A stretch of DNA of 64,000 nucleotides from Aquimarina sp. MAR_2010_214 (GTDB lineage: Bacteria; Bacteroidota; Bacteroidia; Flavobacteriales; Flavobacteriaceae), in NCBI RefSeq assembly GCF_002846555.1, contig NZ_PJMS01000001.1:3596001-3660000 (forward strand), given 5' to 3'. The notes under the pieces were generated by a model. It was not told the origin of the DNA. It was given only the letters and a program-made list of their open reading frames with translations, and ran no database searches. This document shows, piece after piece, positions 1-9,318 of this stretch (its first letter is position 1; every line of letters starts with the position of its first letter). The position numbers and the translations under genes were made by a program.

Positions 1-1894
1 TTATAAAAGATTTGTTGTAAAATTTTGAAGCTAACGTAAAACCATCATATACATTAAACTCTATTTCTGGAATAAAAAATACTTGAGTATATCTTGGGTC
101 TTCTATATCCTGTAAAAATCTAAATTGTATAGGTTTGTTAAATATCCATTTTAGATTTCTATAATTATTACGTCTGTTTACTTCTGGGACGTTTTGATCA
201 TAATCCAAGACTAGTTTGCTAATATCTTCATTGGGAATCTTTACCTTTTTGGTTCCAGTAATGCCCATAACCCATGTTTTTGAAACTATATCTTTTTTTC
301 TAAATCCATAGAGAGAAATTGGCATTGTATTGTTGCCTTTATTTTTGATCGTAACTTCAATCGAATCTTTTCTCTTTTTAACGGATTTTATTTTGAAGTC
401 AAGTTTTTCATTGGTTTGCACATAATCTTCAAAAAACCATTCTATATCCAGAGGAGCTATGTTGGTAAGCACCTTTTTGTATTTGTCAGAATTTGTATAT
501 TTTAATACATTTTGAGTGTAAAAATCTTTAATACTCTGATCAACAATATTATCATCGCCTAAGTAATCTTCAAGATATTTAAATCCTACTCCCGCTTTAT
601 ACGCATTTGCTATGTTCTTATTAAATTTTACCAACTCATCTTGAGGCTGTAAAAGAGGTTGATCTAAAAACAATCGAGCCATATTTTTATAGGCTAAGAA
701 GTATTGGTCATTAAAATCTAGGTCTGCCGCATGAAACCATCGTATACCGATTACTTTACTAAGTTTACCGATAATTTTCATCTCAGGATAATATTGCTCT
801 GTGTATGCCATCATTAAATAGATGTGTATGGCATCTTTTACCCAGGCATCATATCGAGGGTTTATAATAAGTGTTCTTTCTAGAAAATTTTCAGTAATTG
901 TTTTAAGTTGTTTTATTTCAAATTGAAAACCATCAGGAAAAGGCCTTAATATATCTGGTAATTGATTTAATCCATATACGGGATTATTTTTATAATCATT
1001 TTCGGAAATTACAATTTTATCAAAAGGATATGGCCCTAATTTTTTTTGTAAAAAACCAATAATTCTATCGGTTGCTACCGATTTCATTTCTGGCATTAAA
1101 TCATTATCATCTATATTGCTTATAAATTGTACACCGTCAGAAGAGAAACTGTAGAAAGATGATGTTCTTTCTATGTATAAATTTACTTCGTTTCTCTTGT
1201 TACCTTTGAGTTGTATGGTTTTGGTTGTTTCGTCATCTGATAAAATGCTATTCTTCTGTTGTAGATCACTAACTATTTCATATGTAGAGGGTAAAGTGAA
1301 GTTAAGTTGATAATCTGCTATGGGAGCATATAGATCATCAAGATTTTTATGACTATAGATATTCCATTTTGTATCATATACAGCAGGAAGAATATACCAG
1401 TATTTTAAACTAAAATTTCCATTTGCATGATATCCATATCTAGTAAATTTGTTACTGGGAATTTTGATTTGATATTTTAATAGAAAAGTTTGATTTTCTC
1501 CTGGATAAATAGGTTTAGAAGATTTTATCCATATAATATCCTGGGTTCCTTCGTGTCGTCCCCATTGTAAAGATTGTAATTCTTTATTGCTAACATTTTG
1601 AATTATGGTTCTTCCTCGCTCTTCATCTTTGGCAAAATAAAACCGTTTTATAAAATCTTCTGCAAATCTTTTACCAAGAGGAGTGGTCTTATCAGAGAAG
1701 CTATTGGCCCAATCATGAAAAAATACTTTTGTAAGTGTATCTTTTGACGAATTTGTATATGTAATTTCCTGCTCTATAGTTACTATCTTTTTTTTGGTAT
1801 TCAGGTTAGCATTTATAATGATATTGTGCTGTGCAAACCCTGCAGTAAGTGCAAAAAAGATAATTACAAAACTATATATTTTTAAAATATTCAA
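1..1894 (-). CDS. M1-like (gluzincin-type) exported peptidase homologue, cut by left edge
   Basis: About 631 codons are visible and the C-terminus lies beyond the left edge. The start is TTG at 1894: an in-frame TAA sits at 1898-1900, no ATG precedes the signal peptide, and the first residues form a typical one (basic start, hydrophobic core ending ALTAGFAQ). The protein resembles the aminopeptidase-N-like family of Bacteroidota: an N-terminal beta region, an NPVYGLNQLP stretch where GAMEN-type exopeptidase motifs usually lie, then a helical domain (YDAWVKDAIHIYLMM). I see no HExxH zinc motif in the translated part, so it may be a non-catalytic or divergent member. It lies 160 bp downstream of the LOG gene on the same strand. 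The family call is by recollection of flavobacterial homologues; function unproven. Confidence 0.6.
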   Translation of the reverse strand, partial: MNILKIYSFVIIFFALTAGFAQHNIIINANLNTKKKIVTIEQEITYTNSSKDTLTKVFFHDWANSFSDKTTPLGKRFAEDFIKRFYFAKDEERGRTIIQNVSNKELQSLQWGRHEGTQDIIWIKSSKPIYPGENQTFLLKYQIKIPSNKFTRYGYHANGNFSLKYWYILPAVYDTKWNIYSHKNLDDLYAPIADYQLNFTLPSTYEIVSDLQQKNSILSDDETTKTIQLKGNKRNEVNLYIERTSSFYSFSSDGVQFISNIDDNDLMPEMKSVATDRIIGFLQKKLGPYPFDKIVISENDYKNNPVYGLNQLPDILRPFPDGFQFEIKQLKTITENFLERTLIINPRYDAWVKDAIHIYLMMAYTEQYYPEMKIIGKLSKVIGIRWFHAADLDFNDQYFLAYKNMARLFLDQPLLQPQDELVKFNKNIANAYKAGVGFKYLEDYLGDDNIVDQSIKDFYTQNVLKYTNSDKYKKVLTNIAPLDIEWFFEDYVQTNEKLDFKIKSVKKRKDSIEVTIKNKGNNTMPISLYGFRKKDIVSKTWVMGITGTKKVKIPNEDISKLVLDYDQNVPEVNRRNNYRNLKWIFNKPIQFRFLQDIEDPRYTQVFFIPEIEFNVYDGFTLASKFYNKSFI

Positions 1895-2054
1895 TTTTTA
1901 TATTTAATTATAGGCATTTTTAATAGATAAATCAAAAAGGAATAATGTTACCTGTCTGAAGTTATCTATCAAAACTTTATTACTTATAACAATGCCTTGC
2001 TATGATATTTTCCAAAACCGATTTATATTAGTGATTGATTGATTATAAAATGAA

Positions 2055-2744
2055 TTAGAAATTCGGACTTAAATTGTACTGAGTATAGAACTTATCTAAA
2101 ATTCCTAATACTTCGCCTGGGGTGTCTACAATATGTATTAAATCTAAATCTCCCGGGCTTATATTTCCGAATTTTTGTAGCAATGTACTTTTTATCCAAT
2201 CAATTAGTCCACCCCAAAATTCAGTACTTACTAATATAATTGGGAATTTCGCAATTTTTTTGGTTTGTATTAATGTTATTGCTTCAAATAATTCATCTAA
2301 AGTTCCAAACCCTCCTGGCATAACTACAAATCCTTGAGAATATTTTACAAACATCACTTTACGTACAAAAAAATAGTCAAAATCCAGGCTTTTATCGCTA
2401 TCGATGTATGGATTATCATGTTGTTCAAAAGGTAAATCTATGTTAAGTCCTACAGAAGTTCCTCCTCCCAGATGTGCTCCTTTATTTCCTGCTTCCATTA
2501 TACCGGGACCACCACCAGTGATAACTCCGTAACCTTGATCTACAATTTCTTTGGCCACATCTACAGCTAGTTGATAGTATTTATCATCTGTTTTTGTGCG
2601 GGCAGATCCAAAAATAGATACACAAGGTCCTATTTTACTCATTTTTTCAAACCCATTAACAAATTCTCCCATAATCTTGAAGATTGCCCATGAATCATTT
2701 GTTTTTATTTCATTCCAGCCTTTATGGTGTTGCTCTTTTCTCAT
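2055..2744 (-). CDS. LOG-family protein (TIGR00730), putative nucleotide phosphoribohydrolase
   Basis: A 229-residue Rossmann-fold protein of the LOG / lysine-decarboxylase-like family. Diagnostic motifs are GGGPGIMEA at residues 77-85 and PGGFGTLDELFE at 143-154, the PGGxGTxxE signature that binds the nucleotide phosphate. Characterised members cleave the N-glycosidic bond of nucleoside 5'-monophosphates (cytokinin activation in plants and pathogens; a purine-nucleotide role in most bacteria). Length is normal. It begins 25 bp after the uvrA stop on the same strand, so the two are probably co-transcribed. The in vivo substrate cannot be told from sequence. Confidence 0.9.
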   Translation of the reverse strand: MRKEQHHKGWNEIKTNDSWAIFKIMGEFVNGFEKMSKIGPCVSIFGSARTKTDDKYYQLAVDVAKEIVDQGYGVITGGGPGIMEAGNKGAHLGGGTSVGLNIDLPFEQHDNPYIDSDKSLDFDYFFVRKVMFVKYSQGFVVMPGGFGTLDELFEAITLIQTKKIAKFPIILVSTEFWGGLIDWIKSTLLQKFGNISPGDLDLIHIVDTPGEVLGILDKFYTQYNLSPNF

Positions 2745-2769
2745 AAATTTATTTTTTAATATTGTCTAC

Positions 2770-5598
2770 TTACAGTTCTTTCTTTAAAAACTGTGCAGTA
2801 TAGCTTTTTTTATCTTTTATAATTTCTTCTGGTGTTCCCTTAGCTACGATTTTCCCTCCATTTTTTCCTCCTTCATATCCAATATCAACAATATAATCGG
2901 CCATTTTGATTACATCCATATTGTGTTCAATAATTAGAACTGTATTTCCTTTATTTACTAATTCATTTAGTACTTCCATCAAAACACGAATATCTTCAAA
3001 ATGAAGACCTGTCGTAGGTTCATCAAGAATATAAAAAGTGTTACCAGTATCTCTTTTTGATAATTCTGTCGCTAGTTTGATACGTTGTGCTTCCCCTCCG
3101 GATAATGTAGTCGATTGTTGCCCAAGAGTAATATATCCTAATCCAACATTTTGGATGGTTTTTAATTTTCTTGAAATCTTAGGGATATGCTCAAAAAATA
3201 AGCAGGATTCATTGATTGTCATTTCTAAGACATCAGAGATAGATTTTCCTTTATATCGAATTTCTAAGGTTTCTCTATTGAATCGTTTTCCCTGGCAGGT
3301 TTCACATTCTACATATACATCGGGTAAGAAATTCATTTCTATTACTCTTAATCCACCACCTTTACAGGTTTCACATCTTCCTCCTTGAACATTAAAGCTG
3401 AAACGTCCCGGTTTATATCCGCGAATCATAGCTTCGGGAGTTTTAGCAAATAGACTTCGTATTTCAGAAAACACCCCCGTATATGTTGCAGGATTAGATC
3501 TTGGTGTGCGACCTATAGGAGATTGATTAATGTCAATTACTTTATCCGAGTGTTCGAGACCTTTGATGCTTTTATATGGCATTGGTTTTTTTACACCATT
3601 AAAATAATACGCATTTAGGATAGGGTAGAGTGTCTCGTTAATGAGTGTAGATTTTCCACTACCCGAAACTCCAGTAATGGCAACCATCTTACCTAAAGGA
3701 ATATCGATAGATACATTCTTTAAATTATTTCCTGTAGCTCCTTTTAGTGAAATAGTTTTTCCATTCCCTTTTCTTCGTTTGGCAGGGGTTTCGATTTGCT
3801 TTTTACCACTTAAATAATCAGCTGTTAGTGTATCGTGTTTTTGTAATTCTTCGGGAGTACCTTCACTAATAATTTCTCCACCGTGTTTTCCTGCCAAAGG
3901 ACCTATGTCGATAACATGATCAGCACGTTCAATCATATCTTTATCATGCTCTACAACGATAACAGAATTACCAATATCCCGTAACTGAATTAATGAGTTG
4001 ATTAGTTTCTGGTTATCTCTCTGGTGTAAACCAATACTGGGTTCATCCAGAATATATAAAACTCCTACGAGTTGCGAACCGATTTGAGTAGCTAGCCGTA
4101 TACGCTGCGCTTCACCACCAGAGAGTGATTTACTACTTCGGTTTAAAGATAAATAGGTGAGCCCTACATCTACCAAAAACTGAAGTCTGGCATTAATTTC
4201 TTTTAATATTTCTCCTGAAATCTTGTTTTGCTTTTCGCTTAAATGCTCGGGAAGAGATTTAAACCAATCGGAAAGTTCATTAATATCCATTGCAGATAAT
4301 TCTGCTATATTTTTTGTATTTACTTTAAAATATAAGGACTCTTTACGCAATCTTGATCCTTCACAAGACGGGCATTGGATATTATCCATAAAATCTTTGG
4401 CCCATCTTCGTAATGAAGTAGAGTCATTGTTTTTATATGTATTATCAATAAATGTAGCTACGCCTTCAAAATCAATTTTATAGTCTCTGGTAACTCCAAG
4501 AGATTTACTGTTTATGGTAAACTTTTCTTTTCCACCATGAAGGATGATTTGCATGGCTTCTTTAGGGATCTTTTTTATAGGATCACTTAATTTAAAATCA
4601 TAGCGTTGTGCGATTAGTTCTAATTGCTTAAAAATCCAATTGTTTTTTTGAGGTCCTTGCGGAACTAACCCTCCATTTTTTATGGATTTAGAATCATCTG
4701 GAATAATCTTTTTTAAGTTTACTTCATACAAATTTCCGATACCATTACATTTAGGGCAAGCTCCTTTTGGAGAGTTAAATGAAAAATTATTAGGCTCTGG
4801 ATTAGGATATGAAATACCACTAGATGGGCACATTAAATTTCGACTGAAAAAGCGTACCTCTTGAGATTCTTGTTCGATTACCATCAATACATCATTACCA
4901 TGGTACATTGCAGTATTGATCGTTTCCATCAAGCGTTTTGAATTATCTTGATCCTTATTAACCATTAATCGATCTATAACGATTTCGATATCATGAGTCT
5001 TATAACGGTCAAGCTTCATACCTTTGGTGATATCTTTAATCTCTCCATCAGTACGCACTTTTACAAAACCTTGTTTTGCAATTTGTTCAAATAATTCTCG
5101 ATAGTGTCCTTTTCTAGAACGAACGATAGGGGCTAGGATGCTTATTTTCTTTTCAGCAAAATCTTTTAAGATTAGATTCTTGATCTGCTCATCACTATAG
5201 CTTATCATTTTTTCTCCTGTATTATAGCTATAGGCATCACTTCCTCTGGCGAACAATAATCTAAGGAAATCATAAATTTCGGTAATGGTTCCAACGGTAC
5301 TACGTGGGCTCTTGCTGGTAGTTTTTTGCTCTATTGCAATAACAGGAGAAAGACCATCAATTTTATCTACATCTGGTCGTTCTAATCCTCCCAAAAATTG
5401 TCTTGCATAGGCAGAAAAAGTTTCTATATAACGTCGTTGTCCTTCGGCATAGATAGTATCAAAGGCCAAAGAAGATTTACCTGATCCTGATAAACCAGTT
5501 ATCACTACCAATTTTTCACGAGGTATGGTAACGTCGATGTTTTTCAAGTTATGAACACGCGCTCCTAAAACTTCAATATTTTCTTCTGATGCAACCAT
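2770..5598 (-). CDS. uvrA: Excinuclease ABC subunit A
   Basis: A 942-residue UvrA, the damage-sensing ATPase of nucleotide excision repair that loads UvrB on lesions. Two ABC-type ATPase halves are visible: Walker A GLSGSGKSS at residues 35-43 and GVSGSGKST in the second half, each with an LSGGEAQRI signature. Zinc-finger cysteines occur as CPSC in the first half and as two CETC pairs (CETCKGGG, CETCQGKR) in the second. Length is standard. The ATG at 5598 is followed directly by the conserved N-terminus. A -7 promoter box lies 20-27 bp upstream. It is probably transcribed with the LOG gene. Confidence 0.98.
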   Translation of the reverse strand: MVASEENIEVLGARVHNLKNIDVTIPREKLVVITGLSGSGKSSLAFDTIYAEGQRRYIETFSAYARQFLGGLERPDVDKIDGLSPVIAIEQKTTSKSPRSTVGTITEIYDFLRLLFARGSDAYSYNTGEKMISYSDEQIKNLILKDFAEKKISILAPIVRSRKGHYRELFEQIAKQGFVKVRTDGEIKDITKGMKLDRYKTHDIEIVIDRLMVNKDQDNSKRLMETINTAMYHGNDVLMVIEQESQEVRFFSRNLMCPSSGISYPNPEPNNFSFNSPKGACPKCNGIGNLYEVNLKKIIPDDSKSIKNGGLVPQGPQKNNWIFKQLELIAQRYDFKLSDPIKKIPKEAMQIILHGGKEKFTINSKSLGVTRDYKIDFEGVATFIDNTYKNNDSTSLRRWAKDFMDNIQCPSCEGSRLRKESLYFKVNTKNIAELSAMDINELSDWFKSLPEHLSEKQNKISGEILKEINARLQFLVDVGLTYLSLNRSSKSLSGGEAQRIRLATQIGSQLVGVLYILDEPSIGLHQRDNQKLINSLIQLRDIGNSVIVVEHDKDMIERADHVIDIGPLAGKHGGEIISEGTPEELQKHDTLTADYLSGKKQIETPAKRRKGNGKTISLKGATGNNLKNVSIDIPLGKMVAITGVSGSGKSTLINETLYPILNAYYFNGVKKPMPYKSIKGLEHSDKVIDINQSPIGRTPRSNPATYTGVFSEIRSLFAKTPEAMIRGYKPGRFSFNVQGGRCETCKGGGLRVIEMNFLPDVYVECETCQGKRFNRETLEIRYKGKSISDVLEMTINESCLFFEHIPKISRKLKTIQNVGLGYITLGQQSTTLSGGEAQRIKLATELSKRDTGNTFYILDEPTTGLHFEDIRVLMEVLNELVNKGNTVLIIEHNMDVIKMADYIVDIGYEGGKNGGKIVAKGTPEEIIKDKKSYTAQFLKKEL

Positions 5599-5617
5599 AA
5601 ATTTTAAACCAAGATTG

Positions 5618-5625
5618 CAAATGTA
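5618..5625 (-). promoter_or_regulatory. Candidate -7 box (TACATTTG) for uvrA
   Basis: On the minus strand this reads TACATTTG, an exact match to the Bacteroidota TAnnTTTG element, 19 bp upstream of the uvrA ATG. No TTG was found at the -33 spacing, so support is the -7 box and its location only. Confidence 0.35.
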
Positions 5626-6262
5626 GTTATTTGATAGCGTTTTGTGAAATAGGTTTTGCTTCGGTTTTACTAAATACGTGTTATTTTTTAATGAAGTGAA
5701 AATAACAAAGTACTTCTGTAGTAAAAAGAGATACGAATTTATAGTTAATAATGATTATAATAATAGGGTGAAATCAATTTCATATAGGAAGATATATATC
5801 ATAACAAGATGATTGATTTTGTATTGGGTCATAACATGATTTAGGACGCTTTATACGTGTTATTGGACATGTAATAGTTGTTGAAACCCATTTTTTTCTT
5901 CAAGTTTGTATTAACTTTTATTAACTACACAAATTCATTCTTAATGTTATTATTACAATCTACAAGACCATCTGCAGTGTATACTGTTAAAATAACAGCC
6001 ACTGATATTACTTCGCATGATCTGCAAAAAAATTATCTCGCTTTGGGATGTTATTCAATTTCTTATCTTAAATAAGTTTGTTGTAACGGTGAGATATAGA
6101 TGATCTTGTGGATTATTCTTCATGAATTCTACGATTGTTTCTTTTAGATTAGAATCAAATTTTTAACTAACACATACAAACTCTTTGAAGTTTTAACTAT
6201 TGATAGTATAAATAGCCCAATGGAGTCAATAGAGGAATTCTTCGAAATTAAAACTATTCACG
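5626..6262. other. Intergenic region, no convincing gene
   Basis: About 640 bp between the uvrA promoter and the metalloprotease gene. A 65-codon plus-strand frame at 5878-6075 has no recognisable domain and poor coding character, so I do not call it. I see no tRNA, terminator or clear repeat. It probably holds the promoter of the downstream protease, but no TAnnTTTG box is obvious close to that start. Confidence 0.5.
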
Positions 6263-8362
6263 ATGAAAAACATGTTCAAAATTGCAATTACCTTTTTTAT
6301 GGTAATAAATTTTATGCATGCTCAACAGCAGCATAAACCTAATGAGCTGGTAAAACAGCAAAAAACAATGGGTTCTGATTTTCAAGACGTTAATTTGTTT
6401 AGTTTAATAACTGCTAAACAAAAAGCAAATGTTCAATTGCCAAAAGAGGTTAAAGATTATACTTTATTTTCTTTAGATACTAAAAAGTTGGTATCTATGA
6501 AGTCTAATGCTCCCAAAACTATGAATTTGGAAATACCAGGGCAAAAATCTTCTATGGTATTAGAATTAGTTAAGGTAGATATCGCTACAGATGACTTTAA
6601 AACTGTAGAAATGCCTTCTGGTAAAGTTGTTAAATCAGATAATACTCTTTCTCATTATAGAGGAGTAGTGCGCGGTAAAACAAATTCTATTGCGGCCGTT
6701 AGTTTATTAAACGGCGAAGTTTCTGGTATCATTAGTATTGATGGAGGAAACGGAAACCTTGTTATGGGGCGACTAGAGAACAGCTCAGAACATATCATAT
6801 ATGAGGATAATAACTTACTTCATTTACAAGATTTCACTTGTAATACTGAATTGGATTATGAAGGTTATACAAAAGAAGAGCTTTCGGATAATCCTTCTAC
6901 CAGTAAAGCAGCAGAAAAGTGTGTTAAAGTATATTTTGATATAGGAAATGATGTTGTAACAGATAAAGGAGGAAGCCAGCAGGCATCTGATTATCTGCAA
7001 TCAATATTTAATCAGGTAGCTATATTGTATTCGAATGATAACGTGACTGTAAAAATATCACAGATAAATGCGTGGACTTCTCAAAACCCTTTTAGTGGGT
7101 TATCTGATTATTCAAGTTATAGAAAGCAAAATGGTCTTAATGGAGCAGATCTTGGGCATTTTGTAACGTATGACTTCTCTGGTGGAGTAGCGTATTTAGG
7201 TGGTGTTTGCCAATCTAATTATAGATTTGGAGTTTCTGGTATTAATAAAACTTTTAGTAATGTACCAACATACTCATTTTCTGTAATGGTAATTGCTCAT
7301 GAAATGGGACATAACCTAGGTTCTAGTCATACTCATGCTTGTGTTTGGAATGGCAATAATACAGCTATTGATGGTTGCTATAATGTAGAAGGTAGTTGTT
7401 CTACACCAGCAGTCCCATCAGATGGAGGTACTATTATGAGTTATTGTCACCTTACTAATTCAGGAATTAATTTTACTAAAGGATTTGGTACCCAACCGGG
7501 TAATGTGATTCGTAATAAAATTAGTTCTTCAAGTTGTCTTCAGACATGTGGTACTACTGGATGTAATACTGGTGATTCTGCAACTGTAACGTTTAACAAT
7601 AATACAGATTGTACTTTAGAGTATTTTACAAATAATAGTTCTCAGTTTTCGATTAATTCTGGTCAGACCAGACAGGTATCAACTACACGAGGAGCAAGTT
7701 GGGAAGCTAAAAAATCATCTAATACTGTAGTGAACTCTTTTACAGTTCAATGTGGTCAAGATAGTTATGCTTCTACTGGTAATTGTAGTGATGGTGGAGG
7801 AATCACCTGTGAGGGAGTACAGCCATATTCTAGTGGTACAACATACTCTGCAGGAGATCGAGTTACCTATCAAGGTAATTTATTTGAGTGGACAGGTTCT
7901 AGTTGGACAGATCTTGGTCCATGTCCAACTACTCCAAATGATCCATGTGCAGGAGTACAGCCACATTCTAGTGGTACAACATACTCTGCAGGAGATCGAG
8001 TTACCTATCAAGGTAATTTATTTGAATGGACAGGTTCTAGTTGGAAAGATCTTGGTTCTTGTGGGGCTGCTACTCGAGTTTCTCTACAAAGAGGTGAGAT
8101 TTTGAAAGAACTAAGTATCAAAACGTATCCAAATCCAGCTGATGAAGTTCTTACTATTGAAGTTAGTAATGTATTAAATACTTCTTCTACATTATCGATT
8201 AAAGATATTAATGGTAGGGTCTTAAGAGTTATTGATTTAGATACTCCTCCAGGAGGGAAAGATCGTCATACAATAGATGTTAGTACGCTCTCACCGGGAA
8301 TGTACTTTGTTCAGGTAACGGATTCTAAAAAGACAGTTACTCAAAAAGTATCTATAAAATAA
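6263..8362 (+). CDS. Secreted M12B-type (reprolysin-like) zinc metalloprotease with T9SS sorting domain
   Basis: A 699-residue exported protein. Residues 1-20 are a signal peptide ending MHAQ. A propeptide-like region follows to about 210, then a metzincin catalytic domain with HExxHxxGxxH: HEMGHNLGSSH at 346-356 (zinc ligands H346, H350, H356; E347 catalytic) and a Met-turn IMSYC near 391. Residues 515-555 and 561-600 are two near-identical aromatic-rich modules resembling chitin/cellulose-binding CBM5/12 domains, each bounded by Cys. The last ~80 residues (YPNP... GMYFVQV... VSIK) are a type A T9SS sorting domain, so the protein should cross the outer membrane and be surface-attached or released. 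A likely role is extracellular protein or biofilm degradation (inference). It is monocistronic, with a strong terminator after the stop. Confidence 0.9.
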   Translation: MKNMFKIAITFFMVINFMHAQQQHKPNELVKQQKTMGSDFQDVNLFSLITAKQKANVQLPKEVKDYTLFSLDTKKLVSMKSNAPKTMNLEIPGQKSSMVLELVKVDIATDDFKTVEMPSGKVVKSDNTLSHYRGVVRGKTNSIAAVSLLNGEVSGIISIDGGNGNLVMGRLENSSEHIIYEDNNLLHLQDFTCNTELDYEGYTKEELSDNPSTSKAAEKCVKVYFDIGNDVVTDKGGSQQASDYLQSIFNQVAILYSNDNVTVKISQINAWTSQNPFSGLSDYSSYRKQNGLNGADLGHFVTYDFSGGVAYLGGVCQSNYRFGVSGINKTFSNVPTYSFSVMVIAHEMGHNLGSSHTHACVWNGNNTAIDGCYNVEGSCSTPAVPSDGGTIMSYCHLTNSGINFTKGFGTQPGNVIRNKISSSSCLQTCGTTGCNTGDSATVTFNNNTDCTLEYFTNNSSQFSINSGQTRQVSTTRGASWEAKKSSNTVVNSFTVQCGQDSYASTGNCSDGGGITCEGVQPYSSGTTYSAGDRVTYQGNLFEWTGSSWTDLGPCPTTPNDPCAGVQPHSSGTTYSAGDRVTYQGNLFEWTGSSWKDLGSCGAATRVSLQRGEILKELSIKTYPNPADEVLTIEVSNVLNTSSTLSIKDINGRVLRVIDLDTPPGGKDRHTIDVSTLSPGMYFVQVTDSKKTVTQKVSIK
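7814..8056 (+). repeat. Tandem 105-bp carbohydrate-binding-module repeats
   Basis: Copies at 7814-7918 and 7952-8056 differ at only 3 of 105 positions, with a 138-bp (46-codon) period. One difference is silent (GAG/GAA); the others change Tyr to His and Thr to Lys. The copies encode the two binding modules of the protease, and the low divergence points to recent duplication or gene conversion. Confidence 0.9.
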
Positions 8363-8390
8363 TTAGAATATAATATTTGGGCTATTTATA

Positions 8391-8426
8391 GGGGTGAAAC
8401 ATAACGTTTTGCCCCTTTTTTATTTT
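8391..8426 (+). terminator. Intrinsic terminator after the metalloprotease gene
   Basis: A ten-base-pair stem, GGGGTGAAAC (8391-8400) with GTTTTGCCCC (8406-8415) including two G-T pairs, encloses the loop ATAAC and is followed by a T-rich tract. It lies 29 bp past the stop codon. The opposite strand has no T tract after the stem, so it should act only on plus-strand transcripts. Confidence 0.8.
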
Positions 8427-9138
8427 AGTCATTCCAGGTTTTGAGATCACTAATAGGGATTCCGAAACCAAGTAATTTATGGTGTTGAGAGAAATGAGCC
8501 CCTGTTTTTGTGATAGTCCAGTTTTCCCAGGTGGCTTCTAGACCTCCAATCGGAATGATAGATACCCACATTTTGTAACTTATCGGTCTGTAGTTTGTAT
8601 CTACTTTCCAAAGATAAGAATCTCCTGGAGTAGTTCCTCCAGATTGATAGGTTACTAATAATCCTTTAGTATTATCTTTTATAGTTACTACTTTACGAAT
8701 TACTCCTTTATCAAAAAGCTTATGAGGAGCAACCAGCCAAAAGGAATCATTGTTAAAATTCACCAATGCTTTTTCTATCATTTTTTTCTTTTCCTGATCA
8801 TTAAAATACAATGTACTTAGTATTTCATTTTTTTCTGGTGAATCTAAATGTAGAAGCACTGAGTGATCATCTATTTTTACCGTCACGATATTTAATTTTT
8901 TATTCCAGAGATAATGATTTTTATTTCTAAAAGTCCATTTTAGATAATCTGTATTTAAATAGTTATCGTGCTTAACAGCATCTAGTATTTTTAATGCAAA
9001 CTCATCGGCTTCCTGACCAGGTTTTCCTTCAGGAAGTTTTTCATGTAAAGAGAAATACAAGGTTGCAATAGTAATAATCAACAATGTAAGTATGCTTAGT
9101 AGTAGTATTTTAAGAAGCTTAATAAGTTTTTTTCTCAA
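8425..9138 (-). CDS. Conserved flavobacterial membrane-anchored protein of unknown function
   Basis: A 237-residue protein. Residues 1-30 are a basic start (MRKKLIKLLK) and one hydrophobic helix, giving an N-terminal membrane anchor with the rest outside the cytoplasm. The body is soluble, with motifs I associate with a widespread but unnamed Flavobacteriaceae family: NNDSFWLVAPHKL..DKG, SGGTTPGDSYLW and a C-terminal GIPISDLKTWND. No catalytic signature is recognised. Its stop overlaps the tail of the preceding convergent terminator. The start at 9138 is ATG. A weak -7-like TACATTCG lies at 9170-9177 on the minus strand. No function is proposed. Confidence 0.75.
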   Translation of the reverse strand: MRKKLIKLLKILLLSILTLLIITIATLYFSLHEKLPEGKPGQEADEFALKILDAVKHDNYLNTDYLKWTFRNKNHYLWNKKLNIVTVKIDDHSVLLHLDSPEKNEILSTLYFNDQEKKKMIEKALVNFNNDSFWLVAPHKLFDKGVIRKVVTIKDNTKGLLVTYQSGGTTPGDSYLWKVDTNYRPISYKMWVSIIPIGGLEATWENWTITKTGAHFSQHHKLLGFGIPISDLKTWND

Positions 9139-9318
9139 AGGATTACGATTTTTTACATTTTATCTTTTACGAATGTAATGAAATACTAAGAATGAGATCT
9201 TTTTCAATATTAAGTTTACTTGTTTTAATGAATAACATTAGTACATATGCTTGTGTAAACCGCATGGATTTGCTGTAAAGTGTTATAAATTAGTTATGTA
9301 ATATGTTATCGTAAGTGT

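Noticed and set aside
5878..6075. 65-codon plus-strand ORF between uvrA and the metalloprotease
   Set aside because: No domain, no promoter box and no conserved look; probably a chance frame in AT-rich DNA.
7752..8105. Alternative frame over the two binding modules of the metalloprotease
   Set aside because: A shadow frame that stays open only because the 138-bp repeat is a multiple of three; its peptide repeats for the same reason.
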